Shown in pieces: positions 11,328-23,846 of a stretch of 64,000 nucleotides of DNA; positions within the stretch are counted from its first letter, which is position 1, and the number at the start of each line of letters is the position of its first letter. The DNA is from Xylaria sp. FL1777. Its lineage: Eukaryota > Ascomycota > Sordariomycetes > Xylariales > Xylariaceae. The stretch spans positions 62,001 through 126,000 of the forward strand of contig MU400610.1 in NCBI GenBank assembly GCA_022578965.1, read 5' to 3'. A program made the translations under genes and the position numbers. The notes under the pieces are model-generated. The model was not told the DNA's origin. It made no database searches and saw nothing but the letters and a program-made list of their open reading frames with translations.

Positions 11328-11416
11328 TCTTAGCTCTTAAAACATGTCTCGGGAGTTGTCTTTAGAGTATAGTTTTAGCTCTTAAAACATGTTTTAGAAG
11401 CTGTTTTAAAAGTATA
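11328..11416. repeat. 45-bp tandem duplication at the GC/AT boundary
   Basis: Unit 1 (11328-11371) and unit 2 (11373-11416) share the core TTAGCTCTTAAAACATGT and align over 44 bases without gaps. Unit 1 has normal composition. Unit 2 differs mostly by C-to-T and G-to-A changes and belongs to the AT-rich side. The composition switch therefore falls within this duplication. Confidence 0.8.
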
Positions 11417-12649
11417 TATATTGCAGCTAAATGTAAGTAAAAAAGATATACAAAAAGCAGAAAACATATAAAAAGCAAAAAACATACAAAAAGCAAAAAG
11501 CAAAAAAAGCAAGTAGCTATATTACTTAAATTAACTATAGTAGCTAATTAACTTAATTATAAAGTATAATTATGTTTTATTTTAGCTAATTAATTAATTT
11601 GATTTGTATTAATAAATAAAACAAACAAAGTTTTTACTTAAGTTTTTATTTAAAGCTTTAAATATAGTTTGTTAAATAATAATAGTTAAAACTAATATTA
11701 TTATTATTATTTATATTAATACTTAAACTTATAGCTTATTTTTAATTTAGTAATTTTTTGCTATTTAAATAAACTTTTTAGTTTTGCTATTATTATTGCA
11801 ATTATATTAGCAATTATTTATATAAATAATAATTTTTTATAATAATTTATATATATATAAATTAAAGAAATTAAATTATATAACTTAATAAAAGCTGCTT
11901 TAATGTTATAATATAGCAATAAAAAGATAACTTAACAAAAAAATAATATTAATGCTTTAGTTATATTAAATATAATAAATATAATAGCAAATTTATTTAT
12001 ATATACTTAATATAATAATATTATTATTTAATATAATAAATATGTTATAATAATTAAAATAAATTTTATAAGTATATAATATACCTAGTTATTATTTAAT
12101 ATAAATTGTTTAAAAAAGTTAATTATAGCTATTTTGTTTTATATATAATGCTTTGTTTTAAAAATAAAGCGTTATAGCTTTAACTTTAAAAATTAGTTAG
12201 CTACTTAAATAAATTAAAACAAACATAATATAATAATAATGCTTACTAAATAACTTTAGCTAAAATAATGTTTTAAATATGTTTAAATATAAAGTATAAT
12301 ATTTATATAGTTTTATTAGTAGCTAAAACTATATATATATTATAACATATGCATTAATAATTTATGTATACTTTTATAATTATAAAAATAAAGGCGTAAT
12401 ACTTTAATATTATAACTTAAGGTAGCTAAACAATAATAAAAAATACAAAAGCTAAAAGTATGCAATAAAAATAAATAAAAAATAATGCAAAAAGTTAAAA
12501 CAGAAATAAAAATAAAAATAAAAAAGTAAAAATAAAAATAACTTATAAAAATTACTTAAGCTACTAAATTTAAACAGAAAAATTAAAATTAATTATTAGT
12601 TAATAGCGCTAGTAGTACTAGTAACGCTAATAATATAAAAAGGTATAAT
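11417..12649. other. AT-rich sequence with no assigned element
   Basis: Highly mutated, AT-rich DNA just inside the isochore. It starts with a short AAAAAGCA-type repeat (about 11440-11510). I found no match to the elements identified further right and no coding frame. Confidence 0.4.
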
Positions 12650-12845
12650 ATAAATAAGTAATAAATAATAAATGAAAATAGTAAGTAATAAAAGTAATAA
12701 GTAATAAAAGTAACAAGTAATAAAAATAATAAGTAATAAAAGTAATAAGTAATAAAAATAATAAGTAATAAAAATAATAAATAATAAAAGTAGTAAGTAA
12801 TAAAAGTAATAAATAATAAAAGTAATAAGTAATAAAAGTAATAAA
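12650..12845. repeat. AGTAATAA-type short tandem repeat
   Basis: About 190 bases made of imperfect units such as AGTAATAAAAGTAATA, with occasional C or T variants. Low-complexity minisatellite; no coding potential. Confidence 0.75.
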
Positions 12846-13979
12846 TGGTTTATATATTAGCTTTATTAACTATAATTAGTTATGTTAGCTATATAGCATT
12901 TATACTATTAAGTATTATTATTTAAGCTATTAAATTTAGCTAAAGAAATTAACCACTTAATAAACTTAATAGCTACTTAATAATTAGTAAACTTAGTAAT
13001 ATTAGTAGTATTAATAGTATTAATAGTATTAATAGTGTTAATAGTTATTATTAATATATAACTTATTATAAACATTTAAACTATTTATTTTATGCTGTAT
13101 TAAAACTTAACTATTAATTTTAAACGTTATTTATTTTATTTATTATGCTTTTATATTAAATTTTAACTATATTATAACTATAATACACTTTGCTTACTTG
13201 TTTATTTTACTTTTAATAAAGCAGCTTTATTTTTTAAAAGCTTTAATTTTAATTATAATGCATTTTGTTTATTATATATTTAATATTTTAAGTTTTTTTT
13301 TTGTTAACTTAAGTATATGCTTTTGTATAAACTTTAGTAAGCTTTTTGTTATTTTTATTATAGCTAAATTAATAGCTTATATAATAAACTTTAAACTTAA
13401 AAGCATATATACTTTATAAAAACTAAGCTAATATATTATATACTGCGTTAAAAAACTTATTTTTAATAAATCTATAATAAATAATTAACTTAAGCTTTAT
13501 ATTAAATATAACGTTAATATTATTAAAAATAAAAGCAATGCTATTTAATTAACTAAAAACTAATGCTTAAAAATTGCTATTATATATTTTTTTTTTTTAA
13601 ACAAAAAAAATCTTAAAAAATATTATTATAAACTATATAAAGCTTTTAGTTAGCATATAAACAATAAAGTAAACATATAACAATTATATAAATAATTTTT
13701 ATTTCGCTAATATAAATAGTAATATTAATAGCTTTTTGTAAAATTATATTTGTTATAGTTATTTTTAAACTATTATACTTATAAAATAATATAAAATAAT
13801 AAAAAATAATAAAAAATAATAATATAATAGCAGCAATAAAAAAAATTAAAACTTAATAAAATATTTAAAACTTAGGTTGTTTATTTATAAAAGTTAGTTT
13901 TATTTAAAAAATTACTTATAATTAAGCAGCTAAAATATAAACTTTTTAGTTTGCTTTTTGCTGCAAAATAAATAAAAAA
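12846..13979. other. AT-rich sequence with no assigned element
   Basis: No recognisable gene or repeat pair. It includes a small (TATTAATAG)n array near 13005-13040 and a hydrophobic open frame at 13198-13419, which I read as a composition artefact (TTT/TTA/ATT codons). Confidence 0.4.
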
Positions 13980-14345
13980 CGCAAAAAAAAGCATTAATAC
14001 TTAAAAAAAAACATATATATTGCTAGTAAAGCATAAATACTTAAAAAAAAACTATATATTATTAATAAAAAAAAGCATAAACACTTAAAAAAAAACTATA
14101 TATTGCAGCTTTATATAACTTAAATTAAAACTAGCATGCTAGCAAAAAAAAACATACTAAAATACTTAAGAAAAAACTATATATTACTAGCAAAAAAACG
14201 TAAAAATACCTAAGGAAAAGCTATATATTATATTATAGCTTTATATAACTTAAGCTAAAACTTGCACACTAGTAAAAAAAAGCATTAAGTACTAAAATAT
14301 TTAAAAAAAAGCTATATATTATAGTATTAATAAGTATAAACTATA
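13980..14345. repeat. Imperfect tandem repeat (AAGCATAAATACTTAA / CTATATATT units)
   Basis: Six or so copies of a unit of roughly 45-65 bases, each with an AAGCATxxxxACTTAAAAAAAA segment followed by ACTATATATT. Some copies also carry an AGCTTTATATAACTTAA insert. Strongly diverged minisatellite. Confidence 0.65.
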
Positions 14346-15079
14346 TATAATTGTTATTTAAGCTATTATATTTAGCTAAAAAAATCAAGTTTATTTATAA
14401 AGCCTTAGTATATATAAATAATTAGTTGCTAATGTAGTAGTAATAATAATAATAATAGTAATAATAGTAGTAATAATAAAAAATCTTTAGTATTTTTTAA
14501 AAAACCTCGATTTTTTTAAGTTAGCTATTGTTTATAGCTATAATTTATTATTAAATTAAATATAAGCATTAAAGCATAATAAACTTAACTTATTAAAAAG
14601 GCTAATTATTATTATAAAATAAAGCATACTTTTATTAAGTTTTTGTATATTTAAAAAGCTTACTAGTTTAATAAAGTAAACATATGTTATATAAAAACTG
14701 CTTATATGTTTGCAAACAGTTTTTAGCGTATATTTTCTTTTATTGCTATTTTATTATTGTTTTTTTATTTAAGCAAGTTTATATAGTTTAATAGTTACTT
14801 TTTTATTTTAAGTTTAGCACTAAACTATAAACCTTTAATAATAACTAAGCATTATATTTTAAATAATAAATTTCCTAAAATAGTTAAATATAAAAAATAT
14901 AGCTTTAATTACTATAAAAATAATTTAATAAAACTAGCATTAGTTATTAATATTACTTGCTAAAAATATAAATATATATATAAGCTCTTAAGAGATTTTT
15001 ATATATTAATTAAGATATTTAGTACACTAAGTGCTTTAAACTTAACTTTTAGCAAAACTTTTGCATAAACTATATTAGC
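14346..15079. other. AT-rich sequence with no assigned element
   Basis: Contains a GTAGTAATAATAAT microsatellite near 14430-14480; otherwise no repeat partner or coding frame was recognised. Confidence 0.35.
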
Positions 15080-16495
15080 TTAGTTTAATAAATGTTTATA
15101 TAATTAACTTATAAAATTAACACTTAGTTATTTTAGTACTTTTAATATAATTAACTTTATTAAACTTAACTTTAGCTTATAGCTTATATATTTAGTTTTT
15201 AATTAACTAGTATTAATAAATGCTTTTATACTTAATTAATTATTAAACTAGCTAAATTAGCACTTTAATGCTTACTTATATATACTTATTTATAAATGCT
15301 TACATAATTAACTATAAATAGTAAATGTTTGCTGCTTTTTATACGTAGTAAATATTTAATGTTTTTATATGTTTTAGCACTTTTAGTGCTTAGTTTATAG
15401 CTTTTATAGTTAACTAATAAATACTTTTAATAAACGTTTAAACTTAAGTAGTTATTTTAGCACTTTTAAGTATAGCTTGCATAATTAACTAATAAATGCT
15501 TATAGCTTATATAATTAACTATTAAACTTAGTTATTTTAGCACTTTTAGTCTTAGTTTATAGCTTATATAATTAACTAATAAATGTTTATATAACTAACT
15601 AATAAACATATAATTATTGCTACTTTTTATATGTTTTAGCACTTTTTAGTGCTTTATTTGCAGCTTATATAATTAATTAGTAAATACTAAGTATATTATT
15701 AAACTTAGTTATTTTAGCATTTTTTAATGCTTTATTTATATACTTAATTAACTAGTAAATGCTTATATAATTAATTACTAGTTTTTATTTTAGCACTTTT
15801 TAGTGTTTTGTTTTTTATTTTTTATATGCTTTTATATGTTTTAGCATAGCTTGCGTAATTATTAATAAATACTTATATAATTAACTAATAAATGCTTATA
15901 GCTTACGTAATTAATGTTATTTTAGCATAGCTTAGTGCTTTATTTATAGCTTATATAATTAACTAATAAATGCTTGCGTAGTTTTTTATATACTTTTATA
16001 TGTTTTAGCATAGCTCGCATAATTAACTAGTAAATGCTTATATAATTAACTAATAAATGTTTACATATTAACTAATAAATGCTTATATAATTAACTAATA
16101 AATGCTTATAGCTTACATAATTAATGTTATTTTAGCATAGCTTAGTGTTTTATTTATAGCTTGCATGTTTTTTAAAACTAGCATTATTAGCTTAACTACA
16201 AATTTATTAGTTTTAATGCTTGCGTAATAATTATTACTTTTTGTTTATATATTTTAGCATAGCTTGCGCAATTAACTAATAAATGCTTATATAATTAACC
16301 GATATACTTAGTTTATAGCCCGCGTAATTAACCTAATAAACATACTACTACTTTTTATATGCCTTTATATGTTTTAGCACTTTTTAGTGCTTAATTTATA
16401 GCTTATATAATAATTAACTAAGAAATGCTTTTATATTTTTAGTGCTTAGTTTATAGCTTATATAATTAACTAATAAATGCATAATTATTAAAACT
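15080..16495. repeat. Long imperfect minisatellite (AATTAACTAATAAATGCT units)
   Basis: About 1.4 kb in which AATTAACTAATAAATGCT and its companion TTTTAGCACTTTTTAGTGCT recur many times with varied spacing, the latter partly self-complementary. Units diverge by transitions and small indels, so the array predates at least part of the mutation. No coding potential. Confidence 0.75.
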
Positions 16496-16639
16496 TTATA
16501 TATTAATAATAGCTTATAGCATATTATTACTTTTTTATTACTAGGTAATATATAAATGCCCTTAAATATTAATAATTATACATTAAATTAACTTGCAGTT
16601 AAAATTAATTTAATTAATATAATATATATATATAAATAT

Positions 16640-18834
16640 ATTTATAGCATACTAAAAAAGCAAACAAATTTTTAACTAGGCTACTAGTTATTGTGCGACC
16701 TAAAAAAGGCACATAGAATAGCTAAATAAATTTTAAATATAAAAAGGCTTAGTTATTATAACGTAGCTAAAAAACTAATTAAGTTATAAGCAGCTGCAAA
16801 AACATAAAAACAAAAGCTTTTAAACATAAAGCAAAAATAGCTAAGCATTAATACTAGTTTTTTTTTAAGCTAAAAAAGGTTTATTATAACTACAAAACAA
16901 AAGCTAAAACAGCTATTATAAAGCTATTTATTACTTATAGATTTAAAAAAGCTGCTTATTATAAGCTTATGTTTATAAACTTTAAAATAAAACATAATAC
17001 AATAAAGTATTAAAAATAGCAATATAAAATTATAAATATAAAACTATAAAAGTTAAAAAGCATACATTATAAAAAAGCAAAGCAATTAAGCAACTTTATT
17101 AAGCATTAAACACTAAAATTTTACTAAAACTTTTAGCTACTAAATATATAATAATGCTAACTTTTAAAAGTTATATAAATACTTTTTAATTAGTTTATTT
17201 ATATAAAACTTTTAGCTTTTTTATTTATTGCAGCTTTTTTTGCTTTTTTAATTGCAACTTAAAGTTATATATTAGCTATAAATATAGCTTAAATATTTTT
17301 ATTAGTATAAAAATAACATGCAGTTATATAAGCTTTAATAAACAATTAAAATTTTTTATTAACTTTTTTAAGCTAAAGAATTATTAGTAATACTTAAGAT
17401 TAAAAGAACTTTAATAGTTAAAATAAACATAAAGTAAAGCTTAAAAACATATAAATATTAATATAGTTAAAAGTATTTATAGAATTATAACTGTTATTTT
17501 TAGTACTTATTTTGCTTTTTTTGTATTATAAGCATTTAATAAACTTGCTAATAATATTATAAGCATAAAAGTTATTAATGTTTTTATATAGTTAGCATAA
17601 AAAAAACAGCAATAAAAAATATATAATATATTATTATAATATAAGCAATATAGTAATAATATAGCTTAAATATTTTAGCGTGCTTAATAAATATAAATTT
17701 TAAAGCTATTAGTAATATTTTAGCGTAAAGTATTAAAGCATTTACTTTTATTTTAAAAATTAGCGTTATAACAAAAAAGCATAATAACAAACAGTTATAA
17801 AAGCTTAAACTATATAATAACAAGCTATTAGCTATTTTGTTTAATATTATAAATTAAATAATTAGTAAAAACTACAGCAAAATAACTTATAATTTTAAAT
17901 ATATAAGCTTAACATTAATTAGTATATATACTTAAGCTAAGCTAATTATAAATATGTACTGCAAAAAATATAGCAGCTATAACAAAATAAATTTTTGTAT
18001 AATTATAACGCATTAACAATTAATTATATTACAAACTAAGCATTTTAATATATTAAAGCAAGCATAAGCTAAGCACATAATAATAATAATAATAAAAATA
18101 GTAAAGTTAATAATTAAAAAAAAAAAGAAATTAGCATAAGTAATTAAATAAAATAACTTATTACTTATTGCTACTTTATATTGCTTAATATACAAGCTAT
18201 TTATAAGTTATGCTTACTTAGTAAGCTTATTATAAAAAGCATAAAAGCAGCTTAAAAAATAAATATATAAAAAGCAAACTAAAAAGTAATAAGCAATTAA
18301 CTTTGCTTATAACTTAATTATAACTTAATTATAAAAAAATTAATATAGCAAAAAGCTAGCAATAATACTAAAGTAAGCAAACTATAATATATTAGCAATA
18401 TAATAAAAAAAAGTTTAAAAAAAAACTAAAAAAAAAAAGCAGCACATTTAGCTAAGTAAGTACTAAAACTAAAAAAACTACTATAAGTAACATAAAGCAA
18501 GCAATAATATTAAAGCAAGCAAACTATAAAGCAAAAAAAATGCAAAGAAAAAAAAACTACAAAGTAACTATATAAAAATATATATATTTAGTTAATAGCA
18601 TAATATAAGTAAACAAACAACTTAAAAGCAAAAAAGTAAAAAGCAAAGCATTTAATAAAATTATAGTAGAACTAATGTAACCTAGGAGTAAATATAAAAT
18701 GTTTTTACTTAGCTATTAAAAAAAAAGTAAGCTGCTTATAGCTTGCTTTTAACCCACAAGCATAGTTTTTACTTATATATATAAAAAATAAAAACTAGCA
18801 TAGCTAATAAGCTGTTAGCTTAAGTAATATAATA
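16640..18834 (-). mobile_element. R1: copy of an unclassified 2.19-kb transposon
   Basis: This is the inverted homologue of 20446-22639 and 40501-42694, with matching ends (GCTTAAGTAATATAATA at the right). Direct-repeat flanks share TATATATATAAAT just left of 16640 and from 18835, a likely target duplication in AT-rich DNA. It has no terminal inverted repeats or LTRs. The open frame 17584-17823 is the T-rich antisense strand and is not a real protein. Orientation is given relative to the copies R2 and R3. Confidence 0.75.
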
Positions 18835-20429
18835 TATATATATAAATAAATAAATAAATAGCTATAGCTTTTTATATAATAAACTTAATATAGTTAGCTT
18901 AGCATATACTAAAATTAAAATTACTTAATTTTAGCAGTAATAGCTTTTTGCGTAATTGCTATATATAGTAAACTTAATATAGTTAGCTAATTAATTAATT
19001 AAAATTACTTAATTTTAGTAATTATTAGCTATATTAAAGTTTATTTGTAATAAAAATAAAACTTAATATAAACTAAGATTTAGTAAACTTAACGCGTTTT
19101 AATATTACGCTTAGTTCATTAAATAAGCTTAATATACTTTATAGCTATTAAGCATAACTTTATTAATTAACTAAAGTTAACTTTTTTATATATTTATTAA
19201 CTTTTATTAGCTTTAAAACATAAGTATAAAAAGTTTTATATAAGTTTGCTAATCTTAAAAAAATATTTATATAGGATTTTTAAATTTATAGCTTATAAAA
19301 CACCAAAAACAGTAAGTCTTAAAGTAGTTTTAATTTTAGTAATTAAAAAATCTATAGCACTTTAATTAAAAAAGCATATTAAATTAAACTAATTAAAAGC
19401 AGCTAGCTACTATAAGTTAGTTTTAGTAACTTAACTAATTAATTTTAATTAATTAATTAAAAGTAACATTATTTACTTTAGCATACATATATATATATAT
19501 ATATATAAAACAAACTTACTTAAGTAAATATTTAGGTTATAATTATATGTATATATATTATAACTTAATATAAATTATAAGCAATTAATTTTATAGCTTT
19601 TAGTAAAAAGATATAAAACTTTAAATAATAATTAGCATTATTACATATTAAATAATGTATTGTTTTTTAAACCTAAGTTTATTTAAAATTAAGCAAGCTT
19701 GTTTTTTTATTTAAAACATTTCTTTGTTTTAGCTAAATGCTTAGCTTGCTAAGCGTTTAAGTGTAATATATAAGTTGCCTTTATTTTTAGTATTGCTATT
19801 ATTATTAATATTACCGTTGTTAGCATTACTATTATTAATACTACTATTATTTTTAGTTTCATTATTAGATTTAGTTTTATTATTAGATTTAGTTTTATTA
19901 TTAGATTTTGTTTTATTATTATTGCTATTATTATTATTGCTATTATTATTATTACTGTTATTATTTTAGCCTTAAGGGATAATCATTTATTTTATAAAAA
20001 AAAACTGTTCTTATTTTATTTTATTAGCTAAAATCCCAAGAAATATTTAACACATTGCTTAGTTTACCTTTAAATACTACTATATAAAGCTTATAGCTAT
20101 TTTAATATTATTAAATGCATAAAAGCATACAATGCGTTTTTTTACTGTTTTATTTATGTTGCTTATATAGCAACTAAAAACATTAATTAACTTATTTTTA
20201 ATATTTTAATAACTGTTTAAATGCTGCTTAAATATAATAAGTGCTATAAAAATAACTATATAAGCTGTATTACATAATATTTTTAAGCTTAACTAATTTG
20301 CATATTTTTGTAAACCTTTAGTTTTAAGAAAAAAAATAACAACTTTAGCTAAAAAGCTAAAAAAAAGTATAAAAAGCTTTTAAACATAATTTATGTTATA
20401 TTATAAATAAACAATATATAATATTATAT
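18835..20429. other. AT-rich sequence between R1 and R2
   Basis: No gene recognised. It contains a direct duplication of about 75 bases (about 18877-18945 and 18966-19025, both with AAACTTAATATAGTTAGCT). It also has a TTA-rich low-complexity tract at about 19775-19970 that yields a spurious poly-Leu frame with TTAGATTTAGTTTTA repeats. Confidence 0.45.
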
Positions 20430-20445
20430 AAATAAAATGTATATA

Positions 20446-22639
20446 TATTGTATTACTTAGGCTAATAGCTTATTAGCTATGCCGGTTTTTATTTCTTATA
20501 TATACAAATAAAAACTGTACTTATAAATTAAAAGCAAACTATAAGCAGTTTACTTTTTTTTTAGTAGCTAAATAAAAACATCTTATATTTACTTTTAAGT
20601 TGCACTAGTTTTGCTACAATTTTATTAAGTGCTTTGCTTTTTACTTTTTTGCTTTTAAGTTATTTGTTTATTTGCATTATACTATTAATTAAATATATGT
20701 ACTTTTATATAGTTACTTTGTAGTTCTTTTTTTTCTATATTTTCTTTGCTTTATAGTTTGCTTGCTTTAGTATTGCTGCTTGCTTTATGCTACTTATAGC
20801 AGTTTTTTTAGTTTTAGCACTTATTTAGCTAAATATGCTGCTTTTTTCTTTTAGTTTTTTTTTAAACTTTTTTTTATTATATTATTAATACATTATAGTT
20901 TGCTTGCTTTAATATTACTGCTAGCTTTTTGCTACACTAGTTTTTTTATAACTAAGTTATAACTAAATTATAAGCAAAGTTAATTATTTATTATTTTTTA
21001 GTTTGCTTTTTATATATTTATTTTTTAAGCTGTTTTTATGCTTTTTGCAGTAAGCTTACTAAATAAGTATAGCTTATAAGTAGCTTATATATTAAGTAAT
21101 ATAAAGTAGCAATAAGTAATAAATTACTTTATTTAGCTATTTATACTAATTTTTTTCTTTTTTAATTACTAATTTTATTACTTTTATTATTATTATTATT
21201 ATATGTTTAGCTTATGCTTGCTTTAATATATTAAAGTGCTTAGTTTATAATATAATTAGTTATTAATATATTATAGTTATATAAAAATCTATTTTATTAT
21301 AGCTATTATGCTTTCTATAATATATATTTATAACTAGCTTAGCTTAAATATATATGTTAATTAATATTAAGCTTATATATTTAAAGTTATAAGTTATTTT
21401 ACTATAGTTTTTATTAATTATTTAATTTATAGTATTAAATAAAGTAGTTAATAGCTTATTATTATATAGTTTAAGCTTTTATAACTGTTTATTGTTATGC
21501 TTTTTTATTATAATACTAATTTTTAAAATAAAAATAAATGCTTTAGTGCTTTGCGCTAAAGTATTATTAATAGCTTTAAAATTTATATTTATTAAGTATG
21601 CTAAAATGCTTAAACTGTGCTATTATTATATTACTTATATTATAATAATATATTATGCACTTTTTATTATTATTTCTTTTATGTTAACTATATAAAAACA
21701 TTAATAACTTTTATGCTTATAATATTACTAGTAAGTTTACTAAGTGCTTATAATGTAAAAAAAGCAAAATAAGCGCTAAAAGTAGCAATTATAGTTCTAT
21801 AAGTACTTTTAACTATATTAATATTTATATGTTCTTAAGCTTTATTTTATGCTTATTTTAATTGTTAAAGTTTTTTTAATTTTAAATATTACTAATAATT
21901 CTTTAGCTTAAAAAAATTAATAAAAAACTTCGATTGTTTATTAAAGCTTATATAGCTGCGCGCTGTTTTTATACTAATAAAAATATTTAAGCTGCACTTA
22001 TAGCTAATATATAACTTTAAGTTGCAATTAAAAAAACAAAAAAAGCTGCAGCAAATAAAAAAGCTAAAAGTTTTATATAAATAAGCTAATTAAAAAATAT
22101 TTATATAACTTTTAAAAATTAGCATTATTATATATTTAGTAGCTAAAAGTTTTAATAAAATTTTAGTATTTAGTGCTTAATAAAGTTATATAATTACTTT
22201 GCTTTTTTATAATGTATGCTTTTTAACTTTTATAATTTTATGTTTGTAATTTTATATTGCTATTTTTAATACTTTATTATATTATGCTTTACTTTAAAGT
22301 TTATAAACGTAAGCTTATAATAAGCAGCTTTTTTAAAACTATAAGTAGTAAATAGCTTTATAATAGCTATTTTAGCTTTTGTTCTATAATTATAGCAAAC
22401 TTTTCTTAGCTCGAAAAAAAGCTAGTATTAATGCTTAGCTATTTTTGCTCCGTGTTTAAAGGCCTTTGTTTTTATATTTTTGCAGCTACTTATAACTTAA
22501 TCAGTTCTTTAGCTATATTATAATAGCTAAGCCTCCTTATATTTAAAACTTATTTAGCTATTCTACGTGCCTTTTTTAAGTTGCACAATAACTAGTAGCT
22601 TAATTAAAAATTTATTTGCTTTTTTAGTGTACTACAAGT
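20446..22639 (+). mobile_element. R2: copy of an unclassified 2.19-kb transposon
   Basis: 2194 bases, the same length as R3. It is flanked by a 16-bp target duplication: AAATAAAATGTATATA at 20430-20445 and AAATAAAATATATATA at 22640-22655, one G/A difference. It starts TATTGTATTACTTAGG and ends ACTACAAGT, with no LTR or terminal inverted repeat. The A-rich (probably sense) strand is the minus strand, where long decayed frames with TAA/TAG interruptions are visible, but I could not name a protein family. Confidence 0.85.
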
Positions 22640-22655
22640 AAATAAAATATATATA

Positions 22656-22859
22656 TAAATGTTTTTTAATTAAGCTATAATTATATATAAGTTAAAATTT
22701 TTAGTTTTTTATAGCTTTATAATAATAAAAGCTTAAGTACTTATTTTTTATAGTTGCTTTAATATTAAAGTTTTTGCTTGTAAATATTTTAAGCTTAAAG
22801 CTTTTTTTAATATATTATTTAAATTAATGCATTTTATATTTTATATATTTTTTAGTTAT
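22656..22859. other. AT-rich spacer right of R2
   Basis: Short stretch between the R2 target duplication and the following tandem array. Nothing recognised. Confidence 0.3.
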
Positions 22860-23215
22860 GCGTTTTTTAGCTAATATATTTTTTAATAACAGGTTTTTAG
22901 CAATATATTTCTTGGTTTATAAGTATATTAGTAATAATTTTTTTAGTTAACAGGTTTTTAGTAATATATTTCTTAGTTTATAAATGTTCTTTAGTTAATA
23001 AATATGTTAGCAATAATCCTTTTAGTTAATAGGTCTTTAGTAATATATTTTTTAATTAATATATGTTTTTTGGTTAATAAGCGTATTAATAAAAATCTTT
23101 TTAGTTTATAGGTATTTTTTTATTAATAAATATATTAGCAAAGATTTTCTTAGTTTATAAATATTTTTTTATTAATAAGTGTATTAGTAACATTTTTTTT
23201 AGTTAATAAGTTTAC
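22860..23215. repeat. Tandem repeat with AGTTAACAGGTTTTTAG / TATATTTCTTAG units
   Basis: Roughly six imperfect units of about 60 bases. Each combines a TTTAGTTAAxAGGTxTTTAG piece, an ATATATTTxTTxGTTTATAAxT piece and a TATTAGxAATAATxTTTT piece. Diverged minisatellite. Confidence 0.65.
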
Positions 23216-23239
23216 TTAAACCTTTTGCTTAATTAGCTT

Positions 23240-23485
23240 ATATTAGTTTTAACTTATATACATTTTTGCTAGTTTATATATTTTTGCTAGTTTTTATCTT
23301 TGTTAGTTTTTATTTTTGCTAGTTTGTTTATTTTTGCTAGTTTTTATTTTTGCTAGTTTTTATTTTTGCTAGTTTATTTATCTTTGCTAGTTTTTATTTT
23401 TGTTAATTTATTTATCTTTGCTAATTTATTTATTTTTGCTAGTTTTTATCTTTGCTAGTTTATTTATTTTTGCTAGTTTATACCT
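23240..23485. repeat. TTTTTGCTAGTTTTTA minisatellite
   Basis: About 15 copies of a 15-17-base unit (TTTTTGCTAGTTTTTA, alternating with TTTATTTATxTTTGCTAG). The units are much better conserved than those of the other arrays, suggesting late expansion. Confidence 0.8.
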
Positions 23486-23846
23486 ATTTTATACTTAGCT
23501 TTTTATTAAGTAAGTTAAATAGCTTTAACTTTTTATTTATTATATCTTTAATATTTTAGCTATTTATTAAGTAATAATGTTAAACTTACTACAAAAAATA
23601 TTTCATAATTAATTTTGCTTACTTTTTTTAAATAAAATAATCATTTAAATTATTACAAAATAATAAAGCTAATATTTTATTAAAGCTTTACTACTTTTAA
23701 CCTTTTATTTTGCTACTATATATTAACAAAGCAATACCCCCTTTTTTTTTTCTTTTTTTAACCCTAATAACGCTTTTATTTATTAGGCTACCTTAATAAC
23801 GCTTTTATTTATCTAGCTATATATATTTAGCCTAAGAAACTAAAAC
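23486..23846. other. Left flank of the less-mutated island
   Basis: AT-rich sequence that becomes less mutated to the right (CC, GG and TC reappear). It has a direct repeat of CTTAATAACGCTTTTATTTAT-like units at about 23762-23813. Confidence 0.4.

Noticed and set aside
10831..11365. Short frames between the MRM1-like gene and the isochore
   Set aside because: They run through microsatellite and TAGGTA motifs and lack introns, domains or composition expected of genes here.
15080..16495. CRISPR-like array
   Set aside because: Units have no constant repeat/spacer structure, the genome is eukaryotic, and there are no cas genes.
17584..17823. Hydrophobic 79-residue frame, with homologues at 21492-21695 and 41511-41750, suggesting a conserved membrane protein
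   Set aside because: All three lie at the same place in the 2.19-kb repeat, on the T-rich strand. The hydrophobicity comes from TTT/TTA/ATT codons after C-to-T mutation, and conservation is repeat homology, not selection.
16640..18834. 2.19-kb family as a Fot1/pogo DNA transposon (right size class)
   Set aside because: No terminal inverted repeats and no TA-only target duplication; flanking duplications are 13-16 bp. Left unclassified.
19775..19969. Leu-rich 64-residue frame resembling a membrane peptide
   Set aside because: It is a TTATTA/TTAGATTTAGTT low-complexity tract without a start context or other coding signs.
23752..23775. Telomere-like CCCTAA string
   Set aside because: A single AACCCTAATAACG occurrence, not a tandem telomeric array.
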